The notes below the pieces were generated by a model. The model searched no databases. It saw only the letters and a program-made list of their open reading frames with translations, and was not told where the DNA came from. This document shows, piece by piece, positions 25,986 through 39,995 of a DNA stretch of 64,000 nt. Positions within the stretch are counted from its first letter, which is position 1, and every line of letters starts with the position of its first letter. The stretch is taken from contig NC_135563.1 in NCBI RefSeq assembly GCF_964340395.1, positions 18,216,151 through 18,280,150 of the forward strand. The letters are read 5' to 3'. Origin of the DNA: Glandiceps talaboti (Eukaryota; Hemichordata; Enteropneusta; Spengelidae). The position numbers and the translations under genes are program-made.

Positions 25986-28247
25986 AGTTTCTAGTTGGTT
26001 TTCTAAAGTTCTATGAAACTGTCACTTTTGAATGACTGAGCAGCAAATGTATTTACAAAATTAATTGTAATGTATGAAACAAATGACCTATTCAAGATGA
26101 GTTTTGAGTCATGTATTTAACACATTAATTTTTGAAATAGTATATATTGGAGAAAGAACGTATCATTTGCATGGTCATTAAATGTGATACTCATTATTTA
26201 TTTCTGATTATTGACTAATGTTAACTAAAAGATTCACATAAACACTTATGAGTAACTGATATTTTGCTGTTGATATTTCAGTCACTGTAATAACAGCAAT
26301 CTTTTAAATCACTGAAAAATAATTAATATACACAGAAATACAAAAGATTAAGATGACTGAAAAGGTAAAGCAAGATAACTTTTTTTGAAGGTGAGACAGG
26401 ATGTATATAAAAGGCCCCCTAACTTCATGGTGTTTATTGTCAAACTTAAATGTGTACAGTGAACAATGCAGCAATTCCTCTATGAAAATCCATGACAAAA
26501 ATGAGCGAGCAGCTGACCATTTTGGTAATAAATTTGGTATGTATGGATGTGTGAACCTCTTGGGAATGCATGTGTTGTTACAGAAAGTTGACATTCATAC
26601 ATGGTATAAACAATTTTGGACAAAATATTATCGAACTGGGGCTTTTCCGTTACTTGTACTGAAAAGCTGTTACTCTTCATTATTGAGTATAGTAAGTTGA
26701 GGTGCTTACTAACAACAACCATACACGTGGCCAGTTTGATCTGCCTTTATATTCAACAAATATATCAAATTCATACATTTAACGATTTTACAAGTTTTAT
26801 TTCATGTTGTTGAACAATGAATGGTATACTTACCCAAGGATTCTATCAGCAAAGTTATGTGAGTAAAAAGTAATAAAAACATCACATCTATCAATCAAAT
26901 GTACACATTCAATAATAATGTCAATTTCTGCCACTTATAATTAAGTTCAACTAAAAATAAAATACATGTACTCTTAGGAAATAATTATTAGTACTTGGTG
27001 TAATGAATGTGACAAAAAGAGTAACTGTAAGATTAATTTTCATTCAAATATCACATTTTCAGCAAAAATTACCTTTTCATTACTTCCAATATATGTCATG
27101 CCTTAAAGTGATTTTAATTTTCTGATCAAGCTCTGGCCTTTTGATATTTAATAGTTATTTCATTAATAATGGAGGGATATTTTAATTAATGGTCTCATTA
27201 CTTTGTCATAATATTGTTTATGCCCTCTAGGAGTATAATGTTGCTTGTGCAGTAAATTCACGGAAAAGCAAATTGATTGTCATTGCCCTTACATTTAAAG
27301 TCCGATGTTTGAATACCACATTCACACATTTGCTATAATGTATCAGTGGAACCAGATAAATGATTAGACCAAATTTTTGTATTGTTTTGTTAATGTTCAG
27401 GACCACCTTTTCCTCTAGTTCTGCCATATTCTCCTGCACTATCATCAACTGCTATACATACACAGCTGATTCACGCCATGCATGATGATTACTTTTTTGC
27501 AAATATTTCCAATTGGTACACATATATTTCCGTTACAAACTAACTAGTCATTTGTCACAAGGTTGACATGAAGTACATTTAAAGATACAGAGTACGGAAG
27601 TAAAATAATTTGTCATTGATTTATATGCAAATGTGGCATTTAATTATGCAAGCAACCATGCCATTCCATTACCCCTTGCATGGTCCACAAGGATATATAG
27701 AATAGGAAGAAATATTCCAAAGTACAGGAATTGTAGATGAGAATCGGAGAAAAGACAATCATGGCATCTGTATTGAACACATGGGGCGACATATTTTTTG
27801 AGTCAGTTTGTTTAATTCATATGACCCATGAATTTTAGGAATGCTTGAAGCGATATTGTCATATCGTATGTTTGACTAAAAGGCTCTTTGCATGTGTCCA
27901 TTACTTGAGTATTATTTGCTCTTTGGATTACAATCTCAAATTATAGTACACTCAAACTTTAACATTCAAAATATACAAATCAAACTTGTGACATATGCCA
28001 TTTGATTTGACAGGTATATGTGACTTGCTTCACCGGACATCACACTTGGCAGCTTTTCTCAGATTATGAAATGCTTCATTGAGCAATACTTCTGACACTT
28101 TCTGACAACACAGCTCCACTGTGAATACCCAGAACAGCTGCATTATCCTCAGATGAAGAACTCACATATTCTATTTAATACATTTGCAGTCATGAATGGC
28201 ATAAATTATGTGGTCCACAGTTAAACATTCATGTTCATGTATTATGG

Positions 28248-28506
28248 ATTATGTGTGTTGTAGCCAAATGGTTAGCAGGACCCTGGCTGGCTGGCGCCAA
28301 GTCTGCATATTGCAGTGTAGGTTTAATACTTGGGCTAGACTTATACCACAGTTGTGCCCATGTCAACCCAGTAGGACAGAGACAGTCATTTGAAATATCT
28401 AATCATATGCACTTAATAGTGACAACAAGTACTTTATGTGCCCCAGGGAGTTGATGAATTATATTAAGGCTGTACCCTTTTAGGTATGTGCCATGGGTAA
28501 TAATTG
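28248..28506 (+). mobile_element. tRNA-derived SINE 2 (shared family with 38.6-38.9 kb)
   Basis: Box A tagccaaatgg (28261-28271, all positions) and box B gtttaatac (28321-28329, one mismatch). The body has tgtgcccatgtcaacccagt, then ccagggagttgatgaatta, and the tail ggtatgtgccatgggtaata. The body matches the reverse complement of 38575-38875, so both are copies of one family. Confidence 0.7.
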
Positions 28507-28933
28507 TACAATGTTTTATATCATCAATTCTGGGAAAGAGCTTTTATGTGCATTTAATTGTAGAATGTAAATTCGTTTAATGGTTACCTTCTTCTGAAAA
28601 ATTTGGTCCTGCAAATGATACCAAAATAATTCATTAGATTTTTATAGGAACAAAGTACCCTGCTAGTATGGTACTGATTCATATGCATTGATGAATGCAG
28701 ATTCATCAATTCAAATCAAAAGTTTTAATCTTTCATATTTATCATCAAAATGCACAGCATTAACAAAATTGTTAGAATAGCACAAAACATTGAAATGCTT
28801 AAACTGACAATGATTGCAATAACAAATCACAATGGCAGCTAGTACTGTAGTACATAGGGTGATGTTTTATTTCAATTAAGATTAAGAATATCTCAAAGGA
28901 CATTCCATGGTATAATATAGTTTACTCTTCCTT

Positions 28934-29120
28934 AAGGTAGAATGCACCTTTGTGACAAATTTTACTGCAAAAAAAGCATGTAAAATCTCTCCAAACTTTG
29001 CCATAAGAAAGGCTGCTTCTGTTCCTTTTGGAATAATCAAAGAAATTTAGGGGTCCACAATCTTCTTTTCAAGGAAGTTAATTTCAGTCCCCTAACACAC
29101 AGTCTTTGATAATGGCCATA
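28934..29120. repeat. Dispersed repeat family D, copy 1
   Basis: aaggtagaatgcacctttgt, ctccaaactttgccataag, ggaataatcaaagaaattt, tggccatatcag. Diverged counterpart in SERAC1 intron 10 at about 51896-52100. Confidence 0.5.
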
Positions 29121-29239
29121 TCAGTTTTTAACATACCTTATAATTTTGATAACATTTTAGAATTTTTGAATTAGAGTTTTCTTGAACAAAGTACCAGCAA
29201 ATGTTTTAAAGACTTTATTTCAAAGTTGCATTCTATATT

Positions 29240-29548
29240 TACACAAACTAGAACCATATCAACACAAACTAGAACCATATCAACAAAAACTGGAACAATA
29301 TCAACACAAACTAGAACCATATCAACACAAACTAGAACCATATCAATTAACACAAACTAGAACCATATCAACACAAACTAGAACCATATCAACACAAACT
29401 GGAACAATATCAACACAAACTAGAACCATATCAACACAAACTAGAACCATATTAACACAAACTAGAATCATATTAACACAAACTAGAACAATATCAACAC
29501 AATCTAGAACCATATCAACACAAACTAGAATCCTATTAACACAACCAG
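29240..29548 (+). repeat. 21-bp minisatellite (acacaaactagaaccatatca), about 14 units
   Basis: The 21-base unit is 7 codons, so the plus strand reads as QHKLEPY heptads until a 5-base insertion at about 29345 shifts the frame to TQTRTIS heptads. The frame shift within identical repeats shows it is a minisatellite, not a gene. Confidence 0.9.
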
Positions 29549-29559
29549 CTCCCTTTTAA

Positions 29560-32500
29560 TACACAAACTATAGTCAGATGCACATAAATACAATACAGCC
29601 AGTTGCAGCAAAATAAAAAAACCCTAAACGACGACAATTCACTGGTGAATTTGAAATAAGCCAGGCTTTTTTTTTTAATTCTGATGTTCATTTGTTAGGC
29701 TTTACACTTATAATCACTATCTAAATAGTTTTGAAAAATAAATGAGCAAGATGTGGCAGTAAAATGAACTTGAGTGCTGTGTTAACAAGCTGTCTGTTTG
29801 CACTGCCATATGCAATCCTGAGTTCTGCACCATTCCCTAGAGAGTATGGATTGTATCCCTATGGAAGCATTGTATAAGATATACTGAAAGTCATTACAAT
29901 AAGGCTATTGTGAACATTTTACTGACGTCATTCATCAGACCATTAACATGGAATTTCAGTTTTTCTTCGTACTTTTAATTTTTATGGGAGGGAGGGTTCA
30001 TCTAATATTTAAAAGTAGTATGTCTGGGACAGATTTTTTATCCTGCCCAGAAGGAAGTCATTACAATTTATGGTTGTTTAAACAATAAAAGATTCAACAG
30101 CAAATTACATGTACATAAACCATTCCCCTGTTAATGTCAATAAAACACATTTATGTGCGTTCTAATCAACAAATTCTAAGTTACTCTTCGTATGGTTTAA
30201 ATAGGCTTATAAATAAAAAGGATCGATGTTTCTATATGTTTGAAAACCAGCAATACCCACACATAAAATATTTTTTTTAAAATATGGACAGACTGTTGTA
30301 AAAAGTATTATCAGGCATAAAACTTTATGTTCTATTTTATAGATAAACGATAAAAGGAGGTGAAAGGACAAAGAGCATCATATTGGAGTAGATATTTTCA
30401 CAGAAGAATTTAGACGGATTACAAGGGTTGTTTTTATTATCTGTCTGGCATATGACTTAACATCTGTTGTGTAATGACTTGGACACATGAAAAGAATTTT
30501 AATAGAAAGGGATGAAGAATAGATCTAGTGAGATTGATGATTTCACCAATGGTTGAATGTACTGTTGCATGATCATTTTTATGTCATGTTTTTTATCGCA
30601 ATGTTTATAAATCTACATTGTTGGGAGTTTTTTAAAAAAGCATCTAAGTCCTAGTTATACTTTTAACAGTGTGAATGCCTTAGAAATTAGATTAAAAGCC
30701 ATCATTAACCATTGGATTTATTAATGGTCTCAGAATTTCAACAATAAATGCTGATTTTCACCCAAATACACACTTGTGGTGTTGCCATCTTACCATTTGT
30801 GATATACTATTTATTTCTGATCTGGCCAAAGAGGGTATCATTTTTTTTAATTTATCAGATTTCTAAAATATGTGATCCATTGAGTCATGAGAAACAGAAA
30901 TAATTTATTTAACAACAGGGTTACCTATACATTTAGTTTAGCAGCTATCCGTATTGAATCCATCATGGTTTTGATTCTTTTTTTGATCACCCGATCTCTC
31001 TCCCCATCTAGTCAAATGGATGTATGTAGAACAATATTCCATACTTAATTTTAAATTACCCCCACAACAGCTGAATGAATGCTATAACTCGTTCTCTGAT
31101 ACAAGAGTTTAGAAATACATAATGTATTTGTATAGGAAACAGGCAGCTCATCTAGCCCATCGAACTATAACACATATTTTTATACTTGATATACATGTAT
31201 GTTGATAATAATTGCTCAATACTTTTTCATACATCATGTATGGAACTGGCATGCGAAATTTGTAGACAACTGTGTATCACTATGGATTCAATAGCTCCAC
31301 ATCAGTAGCTCTGTATAAGCCCATTGGATTTACCATTGATGCACATCAACCTGCCAAATTATGCTTTTCCTCTATCCTTTACTATACTTTGTGATGACTT
31401 GCAAGAAATATCTAAATTCTAACCCATTTTTATTATTTTGAGACCCATGACAAAATTGTTCTCTTTTACTTCAGGGGACACAGTCTGGTGGAAATACTTT
31501 GTTGAAGATGATAGACTACAGTATAATAACAACCCACAGCCTGTTGTCTGAACAGACACAGTGATTTTCTGTTTCCGCTTGCATCAATCCTACAAAACTC
31601 TTTATTCATAGCATTCAATTTCTTCCCAAGTGGTTGGATTTTAAATCTCTACTATGGTGTATTTAATTAACTCTAACATTGTAACAATCAACTTCATGTT
31701 GAATACACTATACTGTGCACTTCTTTGTAATTACAGTTATTAACTGTATCCATGTAACAAACACAAAAAATATCTGAAAGCAGTGGTTGCTATGAACAAA
31801 CCATGCTAGTCAATTAAGAGATAGATTTAAATCAAAATTACTGTCACGACTCAATGACAAGGCAGTCTATTTTTGCAAGCAATTAATTATAACTTTGAGT
31901 TAACATATAATAAACAACAACAATACCGAGAATATTTTTCCCAAAATTAATTTCTGCAAATAATGGCTTTATTTATTAAATATATATATAACAGATTCAA
32001 TATATATGAATGACTTAAAAAATAAGGTTTCATGAAATTGATGTCTGAAAATACTTGTTTTATGTTTGAATTGTACATTATACAAAATTTCTTTAAATTC
32101 TACTATGTATGGTTTTCTTGAAATAAAACTCAAATGCAAACCAGTTGAATTTCATGGCATTTTCCTTCATATTCAAATATTTGCACCACAATCAATTGCA
32201 GTTCAGAACTCATTCGTGACAAAATGGAAATTTACCAATGTGCCTTCTGAGAGTCTTTTTGATAGGCAAACATTCATATTTTTAGACCCAATTTGTATAC
32301 CAAAGATAATTGCAGAAGCCAGCAAAATAACATAAATATGGAGGAAGTATTTTTATCTGTATCCTGTATTAAGGGATAGAGTAATAAAGTCTAGATATAA
32401 TGTTACACCAAATACAATTAAATCTATATATTTAGTTTTACCAGAACCAACCAACCAACCAACCAACCCCAACCATCCCCCTTCTGCTTTGGGGTTCATA

Positions 32501-35360
32501 CCAAAATCATAGTGCAAAATATGTACATATTGGAATTTTTTATGGTGCAAAGTATTGAAACGATGCCAGTTTTACATTATTGCCCCCTTTGTGTTACTGG
32601 GATTCCCACACCTTAGCAAAAAAGAAATCTGGTATACTTTGTAAATCTGGCAGAGTTGGAAAGGTTTGGAGGTTTTAAATTTAAACCTATATCTTTTGCA
32701 TGTCATTTACTATTCTTCCATCGGGAAATATCATGCTTGGGTAAACCTCAATGCCAGAGGCAATTCCTTTCAAAACTGAGTAGAAGATGACAATGACAAC
32801 CGGATGAAGAACATAAATCAGGTCACAGCCCAGGGAAATGAACTAAACGAAACTTGGCAATCATTCTCAAGCAATGTCATCATTACAGTATAAAATTCCC
32901 ACAGGAAAGCATTAGCTAGAGTAATTCAGATTGTCAAAGACCATGAAGACACTGCAATTTAACTAATGCAACCCTTTGGATTGAGCGTATAAGCCTTCCA
33001 CATGTACGGACACATTTATACCGCGGTGTTTTTTTTAAATGTCCCCTTTTCCCTCACAAAGCTGGAAAAATTGTTTATTATAATAGTTTGCATAATAGTT
33101 TTATAACTGATATTATTCATAAAATATTTCTCTGACATCTGCAGGACATATACTACAATTCTTATTGTACAACAATAATGCAGTCTATTAACTTTATTCA
33201 TCCATTATTATTGATACTTACAGTACAGTCATCTCAGCCACAGCACACAAATGTTACTTTTGCCTGACAGCATTAGCTCAGAATTTTTCCATAAAGTATT
33301 TGTCAACAAGTCTCCATTGAAAACAGTCGCTGCTGCCACCTTGGATACTTTTCTTGGAGTTTTATAATTGAAATTTTCTTCTTTTTAATTTTGACTCTCA
33401 AGTTTGACGTCAAATGTAATGATCCTAACAAAAACGTCATATTTGATGATATAGTTGTAGACACTTGAATTTTGTGTCATGACATGTGTCAACAACATCT
33501 CAAGTTTGTCTCAGATGCATATCAATTAAGATGTGAGTTTGCAGTGGTAGACATACAAATACACACAAAATACACACACACACACATGAAATCATTTCTA
33601 TGGAACAGTGACACATACTGCACACATGTATGAACATCAAAAAACAGGTCTTATTATTTGAAATGTAAAGAATTCACTTTTTTTTGAGTTTGCTCAATGC
33701 AAATTATTCAATGATTGAAAAATAGTCACATGTGTGCCACTTAATGGCTGAAGTCAATTCATGACATGTTTACTCTGACTAAGCATTGAAATTACCTGAT
33801 ATTCACATGCAATGTTTTCATTCCTTCCACTTTGTTCAATGAGATTCCCTTTTGAATTAATTAATGGTTTCAAACTAATGTCTTTCCTGGGCTAGAAAGC
33901 CAAATCTGCAGTGTCACGGCCATCATTATGGGCAGGATTAGGCTGACATCACAATCAATGAGATTTGAATAAACAAATTATTCTGATGAAATGTATAAAA
34001 AATGTAGTGTTTAAATGTTTCAAATCCTGATGCAATGAAACAATCAGGAATACCTAATCAGACAGAGTGTCATTTATTGATTCCCCACATGAAACCCGTG
34101 ATTATGTTTAAAGATTGAAGGATAATGAGCTTTGTATTTAAAGTATTAGGCAAGAACAACAATCAGATTGACAATTTGTTGCTAAACTAATGTATTGTAA
34201 ATGCAGAGAATATTAATTGTTGGTTAGTCGGTCAGTTGGTTGGTCAGTCGATTGGTTGGTAAATAATATTTCCCCGGCACATGTATTTGATTTACGTATC
34301 CATACAATTTTGCTGCAGTTCTGTGACACTAATACATGTTTCAGGGGTCAGTCAGATCTGGAGAGTTCATCAGGTCGTGAAAACAGTTTGTGGATGAAAT
34401 GTAACATTGCCTTAATAAAGTCGTACATGTAAATTATATGTATACATCTCTTTTAACAGCGAAAAGGCTTTGCTTATGCTAAATTATATGTTAAATTGCA
34501 TGAACCTGTCTGACAACATGATACCTTAGTGTATTTTACAATAGAAACATTCAAAAACTGCATTAACGGTAACAGACCACATAGTGATTTTGGGATCAAG
34601 AGGTTGTAGATCTCATCAGAAGTTTACACAGCCATGTCAACTAATTCTTTCAAATTCCCTTTTTTCATCTAATAAAATAATCAGTATTTCAGCAGCATTA
34701 CAGTTTGGTAATAGCAAAGCTGAATGTGTTCATTGAAACCCTGTCATACAGTACATCAGATATTTGATTTGATTATTCTTGCCAAGTACCTATCATTGTT
34801 AGGAGAGTAATACCAGTACGTGTTTGCACTATCAACAGAGTATACACAATAGTAGCAATGGCTAGTTTTAAATTGTATTCATATAACACATTGCACAACT
34901 TTCAGCATTAAAATCAACTCTGGCATGCATCTAAAATGTTGGTTTAAAATCATATAATAATCATATAGTGTTTAACATGTCAGAGTCAAAGAATGCATGG
35001 GTTGAAATTTGTCACGAACCTAACACATCAATAATACATCATGATTGATTTTGATAGAACATTCATCATTTTTCATCATTCATGTGTACGTGTTATTCAA
35101 TAATATCAGTATGAAGGAGATGACAGAATTGGTAAAACAGCCTGTAGTTATGAGGTTTTGAACATAAAATATCTAGACGAGATGTTGTACTGGGCAGGAT
35201 GTGACAACTCCTCTCCTCAATCACTATGATGCTTGTTACTGATGTGTATGGGATTATATAGTCAAATCTACCGTTGCAAAAAAAAGAAGTCTGGTAGATT
35301 TAATTGGTACAATACAGGTATCTATCCTGTTTTGATAACACAGAGAACTATAGTTGTATA
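29560..35360. other. No gene seen
   Basis: AT-rich sequence. Simple repeats include (ccaa)n at about 32450-32470 and (ac)n at about 33575. The 89-codon frame at 32066-32335 has no splice signals and no family resemblance. Confidence 0.45.
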
Positions 35361-35367
35361 TTACTGG

Positions 35368-35545
35368 AAATTTGGAAATTTTCACAAAAGACTTGTTTTC
35401 ACTTATTTAACTCGAAACCAAACACACAAAAGTAGGTGGGGACTAAAATGTTTTCTTGTACATGTATATAATTTAATAGTAAAATTTGCCTTTCAGAACT
35501 AGCTGAAGATTGAAAAATTCCAAAATTTTCCAGTGACAAAAATAA
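35368..35545. repeat. Dispersed repeat family B, copy 2
   Basis: Counterpart of 16229-16395 in the same order and orientation. The 89-codon frame that overlaps it (35233-35502) is therefore not a gene candidate. Confidence 0.5.
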
Positions 35546-35842
35546 CTAAGATTATAATTTATCAGTCACATTGGCAGATATACCGAGCAACACTAAAAGT
35601 AGATTAATAATGGTCCCATAGACGAGTAAGTGTAAACTACATTAATGTTTCAATGGTTTAACTACATCAAAAAACAATAACATTTTAGACTAGCCTGCAT
35701 TTTTTTACCAAAACTACATTTTTTTACTCAAATTATATGCTTGTGGTATAATCATTTTGACTTGAACAATTTCCCAACTAGACATCTAAAGTAACATCCC
35801 TACCAAATACCAATCGATCATTTACACACATATACATGTACA

Positions 35843-35866
35843 CTCAGACAGACAGACAGACAGACA
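35843..35866 (+). repeat. (gaca)n microsatellite followed by (ac)n
   Basis: Five to six gaca units then acacacac in an AT-rich context. Confidence 0.85.
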
Positions 35867-36140
35867 TACACACACACTTTACCACACCCACAACTGAACT
35901 CTATTGTTCAGTTGTGCTAAAAGCCGTAATCCCATCTCTGCGTCATCTTTAATAATAGACAGCCTGTGAGTTTACAATCAGATTAACAATTGTATTTTAT
36001 TAGTATTCATATCATAATTAATGATATTAAAATTTTACACTCTATATATCACCATCTAAACCTCTATTAATAAAGCAGATCTGATCATAATATCTATTAT
36101 ACAAGACTTTTATACAAGATATTGCTTATTAAATCTTCTC

Positions 36141-36377
36141 AATCTGATTAAAATCTGATGTAGATGTCGGCTAATTGTTCATTGTTATTTTACATCGGTA
36201 TTCATTCTTGACTTGACGTTCGTATTACATGTTTATGTTTTGGTCCTGATGACCACCTCCTCTCTACAGGACCAAAACATAAACATGTAATATGAAGGTC
36301 AACTGAATAAAAAATACCGATGTAAAATAACAATGAACGATTAGCCGACATCTACGTCGTATTTTAATCAGATTGGG
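36141..36377. mobile_element. Foldback MITE, family E, with target duplication
   Basis: A 237-bp palindromic element: the ends aatctgattaaaatctgatg and ..attttaatcagattggg pair inwards through gatgtcggcta, cattgttattttacatcggt and ggtcctg/caggacc around a short loop near 36257. The direct repeat atcttctcaa flanks it (36133-36142 and 36378-36387). It has no coding capacity. The end sequence recurs at 52666 and 57066. Confidence 0.8.
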
Positions 36378-36467
36378 ATCTTCTCAACTTGTATATTCAT
36401 AACTACATTAAAAATTAACAAGGTCTGTATGTAAGAAGGGTGATGTTTGTATGAGTGTGTTTGTGTG

Positions 36468-36502
36468 TATGTGTATGTGTGTGTGTGTGTGTGGGGGGGG
36501 GG
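36468..36502 (+). repeat. (gt)n-(g)n microsatellite
   Basis: gtgtgtgtgtgtgtg then a run of nine or so g. Simple repeat. Confidence 0.9.
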
Positions 36503-37478
36503 TGAGTATGGGTGTGGGTATAGGTCTGTGTGAACAGTTAAACGCTATTACTAATATTCACTCTACAATAGTAAGTTAAACAGAGCAAGTACAAAATCCA
36601 CTTTGTGTTAAATATGGTGACAAATATGATTTGATACATACTTCTTTTGGCTCATAATAATCAAAATACAACTTTGACTGATAACACAATTAGTACAATT
36701 TATGCTCTAAAAAGAGTGCAATATCTGATAATGTATTATTTGGTTGATGTATCTATCAAATTTCTTTGTAATCCCTTTTTACATCATATTCATTTCATAT
36801 CAAGCACTTATGTTACAATGTGGTTTTTGATTTAAAAACACATAGTATATAGGCAATTGTTGAGACTAGTGCATTTACGATTTATTACATAGTTGCGGTC
36901 AAATCCATGTAGCTAGCGGAAGGTGAGATGATCATGCATATTTTGTACTGTAACACTGCTAGGTGATTACATGGCTTGAGGTTGTATCAGCTACAGATCA
37001 GGATTTAACACTACGTTTGATGATGAAAGCATGTATATTTCATGCCAATGTTAGCATTAATAGTTGATGAGGTTTAAATATAGATAAAAACTAGCTTACA
37101 GTTTGAAATAGTACAACTAGTAATACTTCTCAGTACCTACAGCAGAATTCTACCACCTAGGTGTGTCATAAAAATGATGACTGTTCAATATCTTGGTCGA
37201 CACCATAACTTCCTCTTCATGCACTAGTCTATACATGCATTGGTATAGGTGCTCATGACAATTAGTTGACCTTTTTATACTATTCTGACCCTCTAGCATG
37301 AGGTGAAATGCTATTGCAGGTACTAAGAATTAAGAGTATGCTTTTCTGCATTTTAAAGAAGTAGCCAGAATAAATTATACAACTGTATGTATTGACTGAC
37401 AGCTAACTGGATCTTTAATACAACTCCAGTCAGGTTTATTTCTGCTTGTACTTGTAGTACAATTGCATTGAAGCCCAG

Positions 37479-37647
37479 CTGCACTTGACATGTGTTCGGC
37501 CATTTTGGAGATTTCCTACAAAGGTTTATGGGATACATCACATACCAACACAATCATACAAATGACAAATGTGGTGTCATTACATGAGGTTTTCCCATAA
37601 ACCCTTGCATGATATGCCCAAAATGGCCGAACACATGTCAAGTGCAG
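37479..37647. mobile_element. Foldback element with 55-bp imperfect arms
   Basis: ctgcacttgacatgtgttcg (37479 on) is the exact complement of the right end cgaacacatgtcaagtgcag (to 37647). The arms continue through ggccatttt and ggtttatggga / tcccataaaccc. The central part, about 37534-37590, is unpaired. No gene. Confidence 0.75.
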
Positions 37648-38047
37648 TAGAGCATCTTTATACAAATTTAAAGCTGAATATTAAAGATACCAAGGCGTTA
37701 TTTTGTTATCAAAACTGAAAGTTGATAACTGTAATTCATACAAGTGTACCACAGACAGCAATAAACCTGAATTGACTTTTCCTGTTAATAACAATTAGTA
37801 ACAACTAGATCTATACTGGTAATAGTTTATGTAGTAGACTACACAAATGTGAAACATTAGGAGGTCACTTGCCTGCCAAATAACAGTTATTGTATTGGCA
37901 TCAAGACAGGTAGATTGTCAGTGTCTTGTAATTTAATCTGTCAACACTAACAGGCCATTTCATCAGGCCCAATGGTTTGGACAGGATCTCAGAATGTTCA
38001 CCAATAGAAAGTAATATAGTCATACTAATAATGTTAGATCACATAAT

Positions 38048-38213
38048 CAGTGTGCCCTCTAAGCCAATTTGACACACCATTGACACACAATTTCTAGTGA
38101 TGCACCAAAATTTGGTGTGCTCCTATTTCTTGCTATGTGATGGCTCATAAGATAGCCCAGTTTTTCTCATTTTGACTCACAACAAAATTTTGCTATCATT
38201 AGAGGGCACACTG
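38048..38213. mobile_element. hAT-type MITE with 8-bp target duplication
   Basis: Terminal inverted repeats cagtgtgccctctaa and ttagagggcacactg are perfect over 15 bp. The flanks are cacataat (38040-38047) and tacataat (38214-38221), an 8-bp duplication with one mismatch. CAGTG ends and an 8-bp duplication are characteristic of hAT elements. At 166 bp it carries no transposase. Confidence 0.82.
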
Positions 38214-38574
38214 TACATAATGCCTTTAATATATTGTTCAGCATTATTTTGGAGGTAAACAATGCACTTTGCACTCTAAATTTTACCTTAGACTTACAGA
38301 GAGTGAAAATACTTTAATTACTGCATCATTATCTGATGATGTGATTGTAAATAGCATATTTAGAAAAAATTAAATTTCTACTGTAATGATATTGTTTCTT
38401 CTTCTTTTTCTTGCAATTTTTTGAATTTTTGTGTATGTTCTGTTTTAGCTTTTTTACACTCATAAATTTGTAACTTTTTTCCTATGAACCTGTTCTCGAA
38501 TTGTTATTATTGTTATAATATTATTGGCAAAACGGATCTGACAATGAATATTGTCATCACAGCATGTTATCAAA

Positions 38575-38875
38575 TCATTACCCCTGGCACAGACCTATAT
38601 GGGTACAATGGCCTAAAAACATCGTCAACTCCCTACAGGAGCATACAATCCATTCCAGCTTGAATTATGTAAGTGTATCGGATTAAAGCATTCACATAGC
38701 AACCACTGTCCTATCAGGCCCAAAATTATACAGCTGGGTTGACTGGGGCACAACCATACATAAAATATTGCTGAATGACTTAAGCTAGCTATTAGAAACA
38801 ACCAGCAGCAAGGATAGAACAGCTACTTGCATATTCTAAGCCAGCCACTCTAACGAGTCGGCCATCATGACTCCA
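38575..38875 (-). mobile_element. tRNA-derived SINE 3 (same family, minus strand)
   Basis: Read on the minus strand: tRNA-like head with tggccgactcgttagagtgg (38863 downwards) and box B gttctatcc (about 38820), then tgtgccccagtcaacccagc, gggagttgacgatgttttta and a tail gtctgtgccaggggtaatga. Body order is the same as at 28248-28506. Confidence 0.7.
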
Positions 38876-39995
38876 CACGTACTTATCTTCAAAATAAATC
38901 TTAGATATGAGATAGGTTAACTGTCATTTCAGAGACTACTTGACTGAGATGTATGTGTACATATAAGGAACAGTTAGAACAGGACATGCAAGTTGCATGT
39001 CTATGTTTGAAGCTATTAGTTGCAATTTGACTTCTCAAACATAGTAAATATGTAATTCCAATTTGTCACTCATCAGTGTCGTTTATTACCTTCACTGGTA
39101 TAAGTTTTCTCTTTCAGAAATACATTTAATTGGAATATTTTTTTTCATGTTGCAATTATTCAGATTTAACAGAATTGCATATACGGTGTATGTACATCCT
39201 TTCTTTTGCCATTAATTAAGTATTCATTCCCTGAATGCGTTCTGTTTTGCCACCAATGACATTTAACAAATCAGTGCTTTTTGTTCACTATAAACAGATG
39301 ACATTGTAAATCAGTGACAAGTAAATCATGATGTACCATAATAGAATATTGATAATCTCTAATCTTCCTTAATGAATTAATATAATCTACAATTTTTTAT
39401 GTATATTGATTAGTTATGTATTATGACATTAATTATAGAAATTAATTTACTTAATTGTAATCTCAGTTGTGAAGGTGGACAATTAATTAGATATCATTTA
39501 GCTCAGGAAAACACAAGTACATAAGGGGCCTTGTCACAATGAATTGAAGATGAGTAGTCACTAATTTTGTATGTCACAAGTATTTTCCAAATGAATGAAT
39601 AAAGTAGTGGAGAATAACATAATTTATGCCTGCTCAAGAAAAAAATATTGATAAATAAACTATAAAGGCGATTCTGAACAATTGTATTCATATTTTGAGT
39701 CCTATGAAACCAGTGACATAGATACACATTACCATCACCACATAAAACAACCAGCATATAAATCCCATATTTTCTTTATGAACATGTACAACTTGCCTTG
39801 CACATGGTATAATTGTAACCTGTCTGCAATTGTGTAGACTTTTCTGATAGAATAAAATACTGTTGCACTTTGTTTTTTTTAAATATAGCCTCATCCTCAA
39901 TCCAAGAAAGCCTGAGGATATACACAAAGACATTACAATCTCTTTTAGTATCAAGAAATATTTGTCAGTATCTGCTAGAAGAGAGTAACATATTA

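Noticed and set aside
29182-29559. 125-codon heptad-repeat protein
   Set aside because: The 21-bp minisatellite continues unchanged while the frame shifts, so coding selection is absent.
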